From contig NZ_FOUZ01000001.1 in the NCBI RefSeq assembly GCF_900115015.1, forward strand, positions 1-64,000: a stretch of DNA of 64,000 nt, given 5' to 3'. This DNA comes from Algoriella xinjiangensis (GTDB lineage: Bacteria > Bacteroidota > Bacteroidia > Flavobacteriales > Weeksellaceae). Numbering within the stretch: the first letter of the stretch is position 1; each line of letters starts with the position of its first letter. Shown one piece after another: positions 26,935 through 36,032 of this stretch. The translations under genes and the position numbers were made by a program. The notes under the pieces are model-generated. The model was not told the DNA's origin. It saw nothing but the letters and a program-made list of their open reading frames with translations, and did not search any database.

Positions 26935-27525
26935 ATGGATTTATTAAATTACATAAATAAAGGTTTAACATACGAAAATTACATTGTTCGTGTTGAGGAT
27001 GAATTAGAAGCAGAAATAGAAATTGACGATCCGAAAGAGATTGTACAATATTATGCTTTGGGTTTACAGCGTATGAATAGAGTGTTTAAAACATTTAATT
27101 TAACGCCAGTACAAGAAGCTAGAATCAAAAATACAGCGAATAATTTTAAGTTTTTAATTATAACTGAAGGTTGGTGTGGCGATGCTTCGCAAATTTTACC
27201 AGTTGTAGAAAAATTGGCGATTGCATTAAATGTTGAGGCATCTTATATTTTTAGAGATGAAAACTTAGAATTAATGGAAAATTATAAAACGAATGGTGCA
27301 ATTTCTATTCCTATTATAATTGGTGTTGCTGAGGATGGATCAGAATTGTTCCGTTTTGGACCGCGTCCACAATATGGTATGGATTTGTTACATCGTTTTA
27401 AAAATAATCCAGATATTTATTCGAAAGAAGAATTTCATGAAGATCTTCAAAAATATTACAACAACAATAAAGGAGTTGATATTGTGAATGAAATTTTAGA
27501 TTTAATTGACGAAAACGTTCAATAA
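26935..27525 (+). CDS. Thioredoxin-fold protein with a single active-site cysteine
   Basis: About 196 residues of the Thioredoxin_9-like family. The core is FLIITEGWCGDASQILPVVEKLA; the usual CxxC is reduced to W-C-G-D-A-S, so only one cysteine remains and dithiol exchange like thioredoxin is not expected. The later ISIPIIIGV contains the cis-proline position. No signal peptide. The longer frame from 26872 is rejected because a promoter box falls inside it. Role unknown, possibly a redox sensor or thiol carrier. Confidence 0.8.
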   Translation: MDLLNYINKGLTYENYIVRVEDELEAEIEIDDPKEIVQYYALGLQRMNRVFKTFNLTPVQEARIKNTANNFKFLIITEGWCGDASQILPVVEKLAIALNVEASYIFRDENLELMENYKTNGAISIPIIIGVAEDGSELFRFGPRPQYGMDLLHRFKNNPDIYSKEEFHEDLQKYYNNNKGVDIVNEILDLIDENVQ

Positions 27526-27533
27526 AATAAATG

Positions 27534-27558
27534 AAAGCCGAAGATAATCTTCGGCTTT
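27534..27558. terminator. Bidirectional terminator
   Basis: Stem AAAGCCGAAG / CTTCGGCTTT with loop ATAAT, between the convergent thioredoxin-fold and AAA ATPase genes. Confidence 0.88.
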
Positions 27559-27566
27559 TTTTATAT

Positions 27567-28292
27567 CTAATTTGTCGAAACTAAATTCTTCTTTTTCTCT
27601 AATTCGTCTATCAACATTGCTTTTACAACGGTATAAGTATAATCTTTAGTTTCTGCAAAAGACACTTTATATTGACGATTAATTTCTTGTAAATGAGTTG
27701 GGAATTTAGCCAATAAACTATCGTAATAATTGTCTAAAACATCTTGATTAGGTAAATCATAACCAATTTTTAATTGAAAACGACGCAACAAAGCTACATC
27801 TATAATTTCGCTGTGATTGGTTGCACAAATCAACAATGATTTTTCTGGAAAATAATCAATTAACTGAATAAGCGTATTTACCAAACGTCTCATTTCACCA
27901 ACATCTTTATCATCATTTCCGCGCGCTTTTCCTATTTGGTCAAATTCATCTAAAAATAAAACAGCTTTTTCTCGCGCTGCTTTATCAAAAATTTGACGAA
28001 TATTTTGCGAAGTTTCTCCTACTCTAGAACACACAACATTACTCAAATTAAGAATCAAAATTGGCTTTCCTAATGCATTTGCAATCGCTTTTGCAGTCAT
28101 TGTTTTTCCACAACCAGATTTCCCATACAATAATAATTTATTGTTTACTGGCAAACCATAATTGCGTAATTCTTCGATATAATTATGCTCTTTTATCAAT
28201 TGATTGATCGATTTTCTGCTTTCATCATTCAAAAAAACTTCATCTAATGTAGTTTGTTCATCATCATTGATAATAAGATCGTAAATATTCAT
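27567..28292 (-). CDS. Stand-alone AAA-family ATPase
   Basis: 241 residues, one AAA module and little else. Walker A GKSGCGKT (57-64), Walker B VLFLDEFDQIG, sensor 1 LLICATNHSE, and arginine finger RRF in ALLRRFQLKIGYDLP. It resembles small classic AAA proteins (FtsH/SpoVK-like core) without protease or membrane segments. The N-terminal 35 residues (LDEVFLNDESRKSINQLI) are the typical linker. Single gene between a terminator and an upstream intergenic region; the substrate protein is unknown. Confidence 0.85.
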   Translation of the reverse strand: MNIYDLIINDDEQTTLDEVFLNDESRKSINQLIKEHNYIEELRNYGLPVNNKLLLYGKSGCGKTMTAKAIANALGKPILILNLSNVVCSRVGETSQNIRQIFDKAAREKAVLFLDEFDQIGKARGNDDKDVGEMRRLVNTLIQLIDYFPEKSLLICATNHSEIIDVALLRRFQLKIGYDLPNQDVLDNYYDSLLAKFPTHLQEINRQYKVSFAETKDYTYTVVKAMLIDELEKKKNLVSTN

Positions 28293-28483
28293 TTTTTCGA
28301 TTTTGTGTTATACTGAGCTCAAATTTAATAAATATTAACTGATTTATTTTAAACTCTACTTATCCTATTTATACTATAGACTATTACGATTATATAGATT
28401 GATAAGCAAAATAAACATCTAAACAATAACAATTCAATGTATTATAATTTATGTACTTTTAAACGATAAAACAACGCATAACT

Positions 28484-29020
28484 ATGAAAAAAATACTTCT
28501 TCTATTTACCTTATTGATTAGTCATTTTTCCTTTGCTCAATTAAATGTTTACAATGATGTTTTAATTGACGAAATTCCGAATGAATTGTTGGAATATAAT
28601 GACACTAAAATATATTTTGACAATAAAAAAAGTAGGCTTCATTTTACAAAAGAAAACGATTATACTGCAAATTCTATTTTAGCAGAAACTCAAATTATTT
28701 TAACGGTCGGATTTAGTAAAGTTGATCCGAATCTATCGAAAGGAGTTATCGAAATGTTTCTTAAAAATAAGAAAGACAAAAAAACAACAGTGAAAGAAAA
28801 AGTGTTGATTGATGGATATGATTCTTGCTATGAACAAACTTTAAGCAAAAAGAAAAATAAATTTATAATTACTGCAACTTATATGATTTTCGCGAATGAA
28901 ACTTTGATTATTCCAAACTTATATTACGAAGCAGATTCTGAAGTTGAAGCAACACAATATATAAAAAATATGATTACTTCTTGGAGAGATTATATGGAAC
29001 ACAAAGTTAGTGTGATGTAA
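28484..29020 (+). CDS. Exported protein of unknown function
   Basis: 178 residues with a signal peptide (cut near FSFAQ). The mature protein is a Lys-rich alpha/beta polypeptide with one conserved-looking Cys in YDSCYEQTL. No motif recognised. Monocistronic, convergent with the biotin operon and sharing its terminator at 29048-29080. Confidence 0.7.
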   Translation: MKKILLLFTLLISHFSFAQLNVYNDVLIDEIPNELLEYNDTKIYFDNKKSRLHFTKENDYTANSILAETQIILTVGFSKVDPNLSKGVIEMFLKNKKDKKTTVKEKVLIDGYDSCYEQTLSKKKNKFIITATYMIFANETLIIPNLYYEADSEVEATQYIKNMITSWRDYMEHKVSVM

Positions 29021-29047
29021 AAATGTCATTAAATTAATTATAGAAAT

Positions 29048-29080
29048 AAACTACATTAAAATATTGATTTAATGTAGTTT
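29048..29080. terminator. Bidirectional terminator at the end of the biotin operon
   Basis: Stem AAACTACATTAAA / TTTAATGTAGTTT with a 7-base loop, between the convergent exported-protein gene and bioA. Confidence 0.75.
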
Positions 29081-29093
29081 ACTATTTTAAATA

Positions 29094-30368
29094 CTAACCA
29101 ATTAAATCTAAAGCATCTAAAATTGTTTGGTAGATATATTCTAAATCTTCGTGACTAACACAATATGGTGGAACCAAATAAATAATGTTTCCCAATGGAC
29201 GCATCAAAATACCTCTTTCTAAAAAATAAGGATATAATTGCTCGTGCATATCACTAAAATAAGAAGTTTCTTCTGGAGTTTTCCATTCCATTGCGAAAAT
29301 GGTTCCTTGTTGACGTGCATCTTTTACTTTTGGATGTTTTTTTAGAATTTCTATAAAATCTGCATGTTGATTACAAATACGTAATATAGCTTGTTGCGTT
29401 TCTTCTTTTTCTAACAAATCTAAACTTGCCAAAGCCGCTGCACAAGCCAATGGGCTTGCCGTAAACGAATGTCCATGAAACAAAGCTTTTGTCTTATCAT
29501 TCGAATAAAAAGCATCATAAATATTTTGCGTACAAGTTGTAAGTCCCAAAGGCATTGTACCTCCAGTTAAACCTTTCGAAAAACACATAATATCAGCCGA
29601 TTGCGTCAAATAATTTGTTGCAAATAATTTTCCTGTTCGTCCAAATCCAACAAAAATTTCATCTTGAATCAATAATATTTCTTTTGAATGACAAAACGTT
29701 AATAATTCGGACAAATCATCCGCATTATGCATCAACATCCCTCCTGCTCCTTGCACCAAAGGCTCGTAAACAAAACATGCTATTTCGTCCGAATACTTAG
29801 AAATAAACGCTTTAGTTTCTTCTAAATTGGCTTGTGTTGGAACATCAATAAATAGAACATCAAACAATTGTTCGCCAAATGGATCCGTCCAAAGTCCTCG
29901 TCCACTAACCGACATCGCACCAAATGTATCACCATGATAACCGTTATTAAAAGCTAATATTTTTGGTTTCTGAACACCTTGATTAAAATGATATTGAATA
30001 CACATTTTTAACGCAACTTCTATCGCTGTTGAGCCATTATCAGTATAAAAAACCTTTTGCTGATTTTGAGGTAATAAGTTCAACAAACGTTCAGATAATT
30101 CAATCGCATTTGGATGTGTAAAACCTGCAAAAATAACTTGCTCCAAAGTATTTAATTGTTCGCTAACTTTCTGAGCAATATAGGGATGCGCATGTCCATG
30201 TAAAGTAACCCACCAAGACGAAACAGCATCTATATATCGTTTTCCATTGGCATCAAAAATATACGCTCCTTCGCCTTTTACAATTGGTATTAAATCTTCT
30301 GCACCTTTCATTTGCGTGTAAGGATGCCAGTTTACGGCTAAATCTCTTTCGATTAATGACTGCTGCAT
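29094..30368 (-). CDS. bioA: Adenosylmethionine-8-amino-7-oxononanoate aminotransferase
   Basis: PLP enzyme that converts KAPA to DAPA with SAM as amino donor, third step of the late biotin pathway. 424 residues. WHPYTQMKG near the start (typical of BioA), [44 protein letters not shown]-site [15 protein letters not shown], and the Schiff-base lysine in [16 protein letters not shown]. Last gene of the operon; its start overlaps the bioB end by 16 bases. Confidence 0.97.
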   Translation of the reverse strand: MQQSLIERDLAVNWHPYTQMKGAEDLIPIVKGEGAYIFDANGKRYIDAVSSWWVTLHGHAHPYIAQKVSEQLNTLEQVIFAGFTHPNAIELSERLLNLLPQNQQKVFYTDNGSTAIEVALKMCIQYHFNQGVQKPKILAFNNGYHGDTFGAMSVSGRGLWTDPFGEQLFDVLFIDVPTQANLEETKAFISKYSDEIACFVYEPLVQGAGGMLMHNADDLSELLTFCHSKEILLIQDEIFVGFGRTGKLFATNYLTQSADIMCFSKGLTGGTMPLGLTTCTQNIYDAFYSNDKTKALFHGHSFTASPLACAAALASLDLLEKEETQQAILRICNQHADFIEILKKHPKVKDARQQGTIFAMEWKTPEETSYFSDMHEQLYPYFLERGILMRPLGNIIYLVPPYCVSHEDLEYIYQTILDALDLIG

Positions 30369-31351
30369 GTTGCTGTTTCTTTATGATTAACCATTGGTTT
30401 TAAACCTAAATTTTGTAGCATTTGCATATCTTCAGAAACACCAGGATTTGGCGTAACCAATAACGTTTCTCTTTCTCCTGTAAAAATAGAATTTGCACCA
30501 GCCATAAAACACCAAGCTTGCTCTACTTCTGTCATTTCAATTCTTCCAGCACTCAATCTTACCATCGATGCTGGCATCGCAATACGCGCCGTAGCAATCA
30601 TACGAACCATTTCCCAAATATCAACTTTCGGATTATCTTCTAAAGGTGTTCCTTTTACACGTGCCAAGGCATTAATTGGAACAGATTCGGGATGTTTTTC
30701 CATATTTGCTAAAGTTCTTAGCATCGAAATTCTATCTTCATTTGTTTCGCCTAAACCAATAATTCCTCCCGAACAAACTGTAATTCCAGCTTTACGAACA
30801 TGATTAATTGTATTGATACGATTATCAAATTTGCGTGTCGAAATAATTTCATCGTAATAATCTTCGGACGTATCTAAATTGTGATTATATGCATATAAAC
30901 CAGCTTCTTGCAAACGAATTGCTTGACTTTCTGTCAACATTCCTAATGTACAACAAACCTCTAAACCTAAATTATTTACACCTTTTACCATGTCTATAAT
31001 TCGGTCAAAATCCTTATTATCACGTACTTCGCGCCACGCAGCAGCCATGCAAAAACGAGAAGAACCATTGTCTTTCGCCTTCTGTGCATGCGCCAAAACC
31101 GTTTCTGTGGGTAACAATGCTTGTACTTTTATATCGGTATGATAACGCGCCGCTTGTCCACAATACGAACAATCTTCGGGGCAACCACCCGTTTTTACAG
31201 ACAATAATGTCGAAATCTGAATTTCATCTGCTTTGTGCCAATTGCGATGAATTGTTGCTGCTTCGTAAATTAAATTTAACAATGGTTTATTGTAAATGGC
31301 TAATAATTCTTCTTTTGACCAATCGTGGCGAAGTGTATTTTCTGTGTTCAT
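30353..31351 (-). CDS. bioB: Biotin synthase
   Basis: Radical-SAM enzyme that inserts sulfur into dethiobiotin. 332 residues, with the SAM [4Fe-4S] motif CPEDCSYC, the auxiliary-cluster region ([21 protein letters not shown]) and [14 protein letters not shown] typical of BioB. It follows bioD by 3 bases and overlaps bioA by 16 bases. Confidence 0.98.
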   Translation of the reverse strand: MNTENTLRHDWSKEELLAIYNKPLLNLIYEAATIHRNWHKADEIQISTLLSVKTGGCPEDCSYCGQAARYHTDIKVQALLPTETVLAHAQKAKDNGSSRFCMAAAWREVRDNKDFDRIIDMVKGVNNLGLEVCCTLGMLTESQAIRLQEAGLYAYNHNLDTSEDYYDEIISTRKFDNRINTINHVRKAGITVCSGGIIGLGETNEDRISMLRTLANMEKHPESVPINALARVKGTPLEDNPKVDIWEMVRMIATARIAMPASMVRLSAGRIEMTEVEQAWCFMAGANSIFTGERETLLVTPNPGVSEDMQMLQNLGLKPMVNHKETATCSSH

Positions 31352-31354
31352 TTT

Positions 31355-31969
31355 TTATTTTATTTTTAGTGATTTACTTACTTTATTTATGTTTTCTTTT
31401 GAAAGAAGATTAAGTTCTGGTAACTCTATAATTTGTGTCGTTTTAGGAATATTTTTAATCAAAACATCTTTTGTTGCAGGTTCAAAATTTCCATTCAAAA
31501 CAACATAAGCAATTTCTAAATTCCGTTGTTGCAAAGCTTCTATTGAAAGCAATGTGTGATTGATGCATCCTAAATAATCTCGAACTACCAAAACCGTTTT
31601 TAAATTGAATTTTGCTATCAAATCAATCATAAACTCATAGTTATTTAAAGGCACAAATAAACCACCTGCGCCTTCAACCAATAAAGAATTTTCTGTGTTT
31701 GGAAGTTGAAAATCATCTAAATTAATTTCAAAATTTTCCATTGCTGCAGATTGATGCGGTGAAGCAGGATAATTCAATTTAAATCTTTCGGGATGAATGA
31801 TTAAATCATTATCAATCATCGATTTTATAGTTAAACTATCGGATTGATCTAAATCGCCCGATTGAATTGGTTTCCAATAATCAGCCTTAAAATATTGTGT
31901 TAAAACTGCCGAAGTAACTGTTTTTCCTATACCAGTTCCTATTCCTGTGATGAATAAATCAGTTTTCAT
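31355..31969 (-). CDS. bioD: Dethiobiotin synthetase
   Basis: ATP-dependent enzyme closing the ureido ring of DAPA to dethiobiotin. 204 residues. P-loop GIGTGIGKTVTSAVL (8-22), Lys of the WKPIQSG motif, and VEGAGGLFVPL. Its start overlaps the bioF end by 11 bases, so translation is coupled. Confidence 0.96.
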   Translation of the reverse strand: MKTDLFITGIGTGIGKTVTSAVLTQYFKADYWKPIQSGDLDQSDSLTIKSMIDNDLIIHPERFKLNYPASPHQSAAMENFEINLDDFQLPNTENSLLVEGAGGLFVPLNNYEFMIDLIAKFNLKTVLVVRDYLGCINHTLLSIEALQQRNLEIAYVVLNGNFEPATKDVLIKNIPKTTQIIELPELNLLSKENINKVSKSLKIK

Positions 31970-33077
31970 TTTGATATTTTTGAATAATTTCTGTGAGTAA
32001 ATTAATTTCTTGAATTGTATTTGATTGATGCAAACAAATGCGTAATCGTTCGCTTCCTGCTTTTACAGTTGGCGCCAAAATAGCATAGGTTTTTAGCTGC
32101 TCTTTTTCTAAAATCTTAACCGTTTGATGAAGTTTTTCTACGTTAGAAAAATAAATCGTCTGAATTGGACTTTTATCTTGGGAAGAAGTCGTCAAATTTG
32201 ATGCTCTAAAATGTTTTATTTTTTGGTGTAAATCATTCTTAAGTTCGGGATGTTGTGCAATAAATTGATATGCTTTTTGAATGCTCAAAATTTGATAAGC
32301 GGACATTGCCGTAGAATAAATAAAACTAGATGCAAAATTGATTAAATACGTTTTCAATAAATTTGTTCCTAAAATTGCTGCACCTTGTATACCAAAAGCT
32401 TTACCGTACGTAACAACAGTAGCAAAAACATTGTTTTGTAATTGATTTTCAGTAACCAATCCGTAACCAAAAACACCTATTGCATGCGCTTCATCTACAA
32501 TTAGATTTGCATGATAACGCGCTGCTAAAGCAGTAATTTCTTGCAAAGGCGCAAAATCTCCATCCATAGAATACAAACTTTCTATTGCGATAAAAACCGT
32601 TCCTTCCGATTTTTGCAACAAAGCCTCTAAATGAAACAAATCATTGTGTTTAAACTTCCATTTTTTTGCTGCTGATAAACGACAACCATCGTGTACAGAA
32701 CGATGAATTAATTCATCAACCAAAATAGTGTCATGTTTTGTCGCAATGCACGAGAACAAAGCCAAATTTGCCTTGTAACCAGAAGGAAACAACAAAGCCG
32801 ATTCTGTTAGATGTTGAGTTGCTATAAACGATTCAACTTCCTGATAATCATTTTTATTTCCGCTTATTAGACGAGATCCTGTTGAACCCAATAAACAAGT
32901 TGGATTATCATTCACCAGTTGTAATAAAACATCCTGAAAAGCTTGATTTTTAGTTAAACCTAAATAATCATTCGAATAGAAATCAATTCCATCTGAATGA
33001 GGTTTTAAGGTTCTTAAATTTCCAAATTTTTTTCTTTGCTCAATTGCATCAATTAAATGTTTAGGAAATGATATCAT
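31959..33077 (-). CDS. bioF: 8-Amino-7-oxononanoate synthase (KAPA synthase)
   Basis: PLP enzyme that joins pimeloyl thioester and alanine to give KAPA. 372 residues. FYSNDYLGLT, GSTGSRLISGN, LFPSGYKANLAL, VDEAHAIGVFGYG, and the PLP lysine in TYGKAFGIQGAAI. It overlaps the upstream di-iron protein gene by 17 bases, meaning the two are made together. No bioC or bioH is in the operon, so the pimeloyl precursor comes from elsewhere or by another route. Confidence 0.96.
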   Translation of the reverse strand: MISFPKHLIDAIEQRKKFGNLRTLKPHSDGIDFYSNDYLGLTKNQAFQDVLLQLVNDNPTCLLGSTGSRLISGNKNDYQEVESFIATQHLTESALLFPSGYKANLALFSCIATKHDTILVDELIHRSVHDGCRLSAAKKWKFKHNDLFHLEALLQKSEGTVFIAIESLYSMDGDFAPLQEITALAARYHANLIVDEAHAIGVFGYGLVTENQLQNNVFATVVTYGKAFGIQGAAILGTNLLKTYLINFASSFIYSTAMSAYQILSIQKAYQFIAQHPELKNDLHQKIKHFRASNLTTSSQDKSPIQTIYFSNVEKLHQTVKILEKEQLKTYAILAPTVKAGSERLRICLHQSNTIQEINLLTEIIQKYQNEN

Positions 33078-33681
33078 GACTTAAAACTTCTTTCGAAATG
33101 GCTTCAAACCATTCTGTAAACAACTTATCTTCAATTGCTAAAATAAGTTCTGCTTTAGTTTTCCAATCCGTATCAAATTCTTCTAATTGAGCTGTCATTT
33201 CTTCTAAATGTCCTTCTTCTTCCAAAATAATCGATTTTACCATCACTTTTGACTTCAATTCTGTCAAAATATTTTGGTAAATTGGATATAATTCGTCTGC
33301 GCGAACTTCAATTGCATACGTCACAAATAAATATGAAGCATAACGTAATTCTTCGCCTTCTAATTGATAAATTTCTTTTATAAATCGACTACTTTTTATA
33401 TCCAATTGATGCAAATATTGACGTGTATAAAGAGATGCCAACATATCATTTGCAGCATAAGTTTTACAATTTTCTGTATCAAATTTTAAGAGTTGTTTTT
33501 TCAGATAATACGCATGTCGATGCTCTTCTGCAGCATGTTTTAATTGCATTAATTGAACCGTTTGTGGTTGCTCGCAGGCAGATATTTTACGTGCGCCACA
33601 ATTCTCCATATACGAAAGTGTATTAATCCATTTACAATGTAAATTATTATCCGAAACGATTGAAGTAAGTATCTTCTGCAT
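33061..33681 (-). CDS. Ferritin-like di-iron protein leading the biotin operon
   Basis: 206-residue helical protein, no signal peptide. The spacing of acidic and His residues fits a ferritin-like four-helix di-iron centre: Glu26, Glu53-x-x-His56 (EEHRH), Glu125 (or Glu130), and Glu155-x-x-His158 (LEEEGH). It overlaps bioF by 17 bases and is the first gene after the promoter, so it belongs to the biotin operon. Comparable di-iron proteins act as oxygenases (MiaE, AurF types). A role in making or releasing the pimeloyl precursor, or in iron/oxygen protection of BioB, is inference. I do not recognise a named family. Confidence 0.75.
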   Translation of the reverse strand: MQKILTSIVSDNNLHCKWINTLSYMENCGARKISACEQPQTVQLMQLKHAAEEHRHAYYLKKQLLKFDTENCKTYAANDMLASLYTRQYLHQLDIKSSRFIKEIYQLEGEELRYASYLFVTYAIEVRADELYPIYQNILTELKSKVMVKSIILEEEGHLEEMTAQLEEFDTDWKTKAELILAIEDKLFTEWFEAISKEVLSHDIIS

Positions 33682-33691
33682 CTTTTTTTAG

Positions 33692-33699
33692 CAAAAGTA
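33692..33699 (-). promoter_or_regulatory. -7 box of the biotin operon
   Basis: TACTTTTG on the minus strand, an exact TAnnTTTG, 11 bases before the first ATG at 33681, so the leader is very short. Confidence 0.45.
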
Positions 33700-33707
33700 G
33701 AAGCTAA

Positions 33708-33754
33708 CCGGATGAATAAAATATACCAGTTTTAATTATATTGATAGTCCGGAT
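33708..33754. promoter_or_regulatory. Repeated CCGGAT motif in the biotin promoter region
   Basis: CCGGAT at 33708-33713 and again at 33749-33754, 41 bases apart in the same orientation, close to four helical turns. GC-rich words are rare in this intergenic DNA. Possibly a regulator site; it does not match the usual BirA palindrome. Confidence 0.3.
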
Positions 33755-33870
33755 AAGTAAAATTGAATTAAAATTTACCTTTTCAGAAATATCTCCTAAT
33801 TATAAGTTAGTTATACTTTATAAAATGAAAAGAAAGGTTTTTTGAATGAAATAAAACGTCTATAAAAAAA

Positions 33871-34638
33871 TTATAAACTAGAATTTAACCAATTTTTCCA
33901 TTCGGAAATTTGTGTTTTACTCACAAAAATGGGTGAATTTATTTCTGGAATTGGCTCTAATTTTACTTCAATTTTTTGACTTGTATGTTTTATGATTTCC
34001 GTAATTGAATTGATGTGAACAATAAATTTACGGTTAATTTTGAAAAAATTTCGAGGATTTAATTTATGAATAATATCTTTTATTGTATCATCATAAATAT
34101 AAGTTTTATAGTCTTTTGTCGTTAAAAAAAGATGTTTTCCCGAAGCAAAAAAATAGGCTACTTCATCTTCTTCTATCGATCTAAATTTATGACCATTCAT
34201 CACCAAAAAACGATTAATTGTAGTTGATTCACCTTTTTCTAAAGTAACCATAGATTGTAAAGTTGAAGAAGCATCAAAACTATTTCTAATCGAAACAAAT
34301 TTATGCAAAGCAAGCTCTAATTGGCTTTCTTCAAAAGGTTTTAAGATATAATCTATAGTAAAAAGTTTGAATACTTTGATGGCGTATTCATCATAAGCAG
34401 TAATAAAAATAATCGGTGCAAAAAGTTCGATTTGTTCAAAAATTTCGAAGCTTTTTCCGTCGCCCAAATGGATATCCATAAAAATGAGATCAACGGGATT
34501 ATCTTTTAAAAATTCTATTGCTTGTTTTTTAGAACGTAAAATAGTAAGCGTTTCTATTGGTACAATATCTTGTTTCTCTAAAAGATTTTTTAGATAAGTA
34601 ACCGCTAATAATTCATCTTCAACAAGTGCAACATTCAT
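33871..34638 (-). CDS. LytTR-family response regulator
   Basis: About 255 residues. Receiver domain (1-115) with the acidic pocket VEDE, phospho-acceptor Asp55 in FMDIHLGDG, and KPFE. Then a LytTR DNA-binding domain (about 150-255) with FFASGKHLFLTT, the DDTIKDIIHKLNPRNFFKINRK stretch and a terminal KTQISEWKNWL. The ATG at 34638 is preferred over TTG at 34656, because that codon lies next to the TATTTTTG box (34646-34653). It is the likely partner of the LytS-type kinase at 42074-43669, with the SusCD/protease genes between them. Confidence 0.93.
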   Translation of the reverse strand: MNVALVEDELLAVTYLKNLLEKQDIVPIETLTILRSKKQAIEFLKDNPVDLIFMDIHLGDGKSFEIFEQIELFAPIIFITAYDEYAIKVFKLFTIDYILKPFEESQLELALHKFVSIRNSFDASSTLQSMVTLEKGESTTINRFLVMNGHKFRSIEEDEVAYFFASGKHLFLTTKDYKTYIYDDTIKDIIHKLNPRNFFKINRKFIVHINSITEIIKHTSQKIEVKLEPIPEINSPIFVSKTQISEWKNWLNSSL

Positions 34639-34645
34639 AATCGCA

Positions 34646-34653
34646 CAAAAATA
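34646..34653 (-). promoter_or_regulatory. -7 box of the response-regulator gene
   Basis: TATTTTTG on the minus strand, an exact TAnnTTTG, 7 bases before the ATG at 34638. Transcription would start almost at the start codon. Confidence 0.4.
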
Positions 34654-34662
34654 CAAAAAAAA

Positions 34663-34692
34663 TAACCGCCTAAATGATTAATTCAGGCGGTT
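34663..34692 (-). terminator. Terminator of the protease-SusC-SusD operon
   Basis: Stem AACCGCCTGAA / TTTAGGCGGTT in minus-strand sense, followed by ATTTTTTTTGTATTTTT. It lies just beyond the original SusD stop at 34702. Confidence 0.85.
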
Positions 34693-34701
34693 TAAAAAAT
34701 G

Positions 34702-34800
34702 TTATAAATAAGGATTATTGAGCTTTGCTTTTTGTGGGATTTCTATTGTATAACGTACATCATTTTCTTGTAGAATATATTCTTTTCCACTAATTTGATG
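34702..34800 (-). pseudogene. Frameshifted C-terminal tail of the SusD gene
   Basis: The minus strand, one frame off the SusD frame, encodes the normal SusD ending (NDVRYTIEIPQ ... LNNPYL stop at 34702). The switch is at the run of five T at 34806-34810 (AAAAA in the coding sense). Removing one base joins LRRANQ to KITHQISGKEYI and continues to the usual end. So about 35 residues are lost from SusD in this sequence. Confidence 0.75.
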
Positions 34801-36019
34801 CGTAATTTTTCTGATTTGCTCGACGTAAATCGTACCAACGTTGTCCTTCTAAGGCAAATTCTCTAACTCTTTCTTCTAAAATAAAGTTCATAAATACTGA
34901 AGCATTCATTTTTGAAATATTTGTTTGAATTTTAGTTAAACCTTCTGCCGAATAACGGTTTTTTAAAACAACTGACAAAACAGTTTTCGCTTCTTCTAAT
35001 TGATTTAATTTCAATAAAGATTCTGCTTTGATAAAGTATAATTCTGCAACTCTAAAAGAAGTTTTAAACTCAGAATTACCGCCTTTTATCACTTTATAGT
35101 GAGTACCATTTTTTTCGAAATAGATAGGAAAACGCTTATCAATACTTGCGTCGTAAGTTGACAACAATTCGTTTGACGCAAATGCCATGTACTGAATAGG
35201 ACTATTCAGCGTATTATCTAACGCTAAAATAGATTCTGGTGACGTAAAATGGTTTGGCGCAAGTTGAGATGTATTTAAATCAGCCAATTTATTATTAATT
35301 GTTAACGCTTTATCTACAGATTCTTTCGCTTTTTTCCAATTGTTTTGGTACAATGAAGTTCTAGCTTCAAACGCATGTAAAGCAGCTTTAGAAAATCTGT
35401 AATTAACACCTGCAGGCTGCTTATTCAGAATCATTAATGTATTTGCTTGCGCTAAATCAGTATTAATTTGATTGTAAACTTCTTGAACAGTTGACGGTTT
35501 TAATGTTTTTTCTAAATCTATCTCTAAATTTAATGGTACACCACGATCTTGACTTGAAGTTGAAGAATTGTATGGTTTTCCAAATAAATTAACCAAATCA
35601 AAATAGGCATAAGCGCGCAATGCATAAGCTTCTGCTAATAATTGATCTTTTTCGGGCGAAGTTTCCATTGTTTTTTGCCCTTCGGTAATAATTTGATTGG
35701 TATAAAAAATAACCGTGTAAAAACTAACCCAAGGAAACTGAATTGTTACTTGATCTGGATTTACATCTTTCCACATTGCAGTTTCTCTGTACGAAATAAA
35801 ATCACCCGAATCTTCGTTCAATGTAATTTCGTCTGTACGCAAAGCTGTCATTGATTTATGCGTTGGATATTTTGCATAAGCCGAAGTTAAAACCAAGCGA
35901 TAATCTGCAACCGTTTTCGGAATAATTTTTCCATCTGGTTCTATATCTAACAAGCTATCGCAACTAATTGTAGTAAAACTAACTGCAAAAACAGTTAATA
36001 AAATAATTATTTTTTTCAT
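34790..36019 (-). CDS. SusD/RagB-family nutrient-binding lipoprotein (C-terminal frameshift)
   Basis: 409 residues as it reads. The signal peptide ends in a lipobox (TTISC). SusD hallmarks are the helical TPR-like body (LLAEAYALRAYAYFDLVNLFG), RFSKAALHAFEARTSLY, FRVAELYFIKAESLLKLNQLEEA, and ERVREFALEGQRWYDLRRANQ near the end. It caps the SusC channel and binds the ligand at the cell surface. The family's last segment is present in another frame (34702-34800), so the stop at 34790 results from a one-base indel. It lies 13 bases after susC in the same operon. Confidence 0.92.
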   Translation of the reverse strand: MKKIIILLTVFAVSFTTISCDSLLDIEPDGKIIPKTVADYRLVLTSAYAKYPTHKSMTALRTDEITLNEDSGDFISYRETAMWKDVNPDQVTIQFPWVSFYTVIFYTNQIITEGQKTMETSPEKDQLLAEAYALRAYAYFDLVNLFGKPYNSSTSSQDRGVPLNLEIDLEKTLKPSTVQEVYNQINTDLAQANTLMILNKQPAGVNYRFSKAALHAFEARTSLYQNNWKKAKESVDKALTINNKLADLNTSQLAPNHFTSPESILALDNTLNSPIQYMAFASNELLSTYDASIDKRFPIYFEKNGTHYKVIKGGNSEFKTSFRVAELYFIKAESLLKLNQLEEAKTVLSVVLKNRYSAEGLTKIQTNISKMNASVFMNFILEERVREFALEGQRWYDLRRANQKNYASN

Positions 36020-36032
36020 TTAAGTTTAAAAT

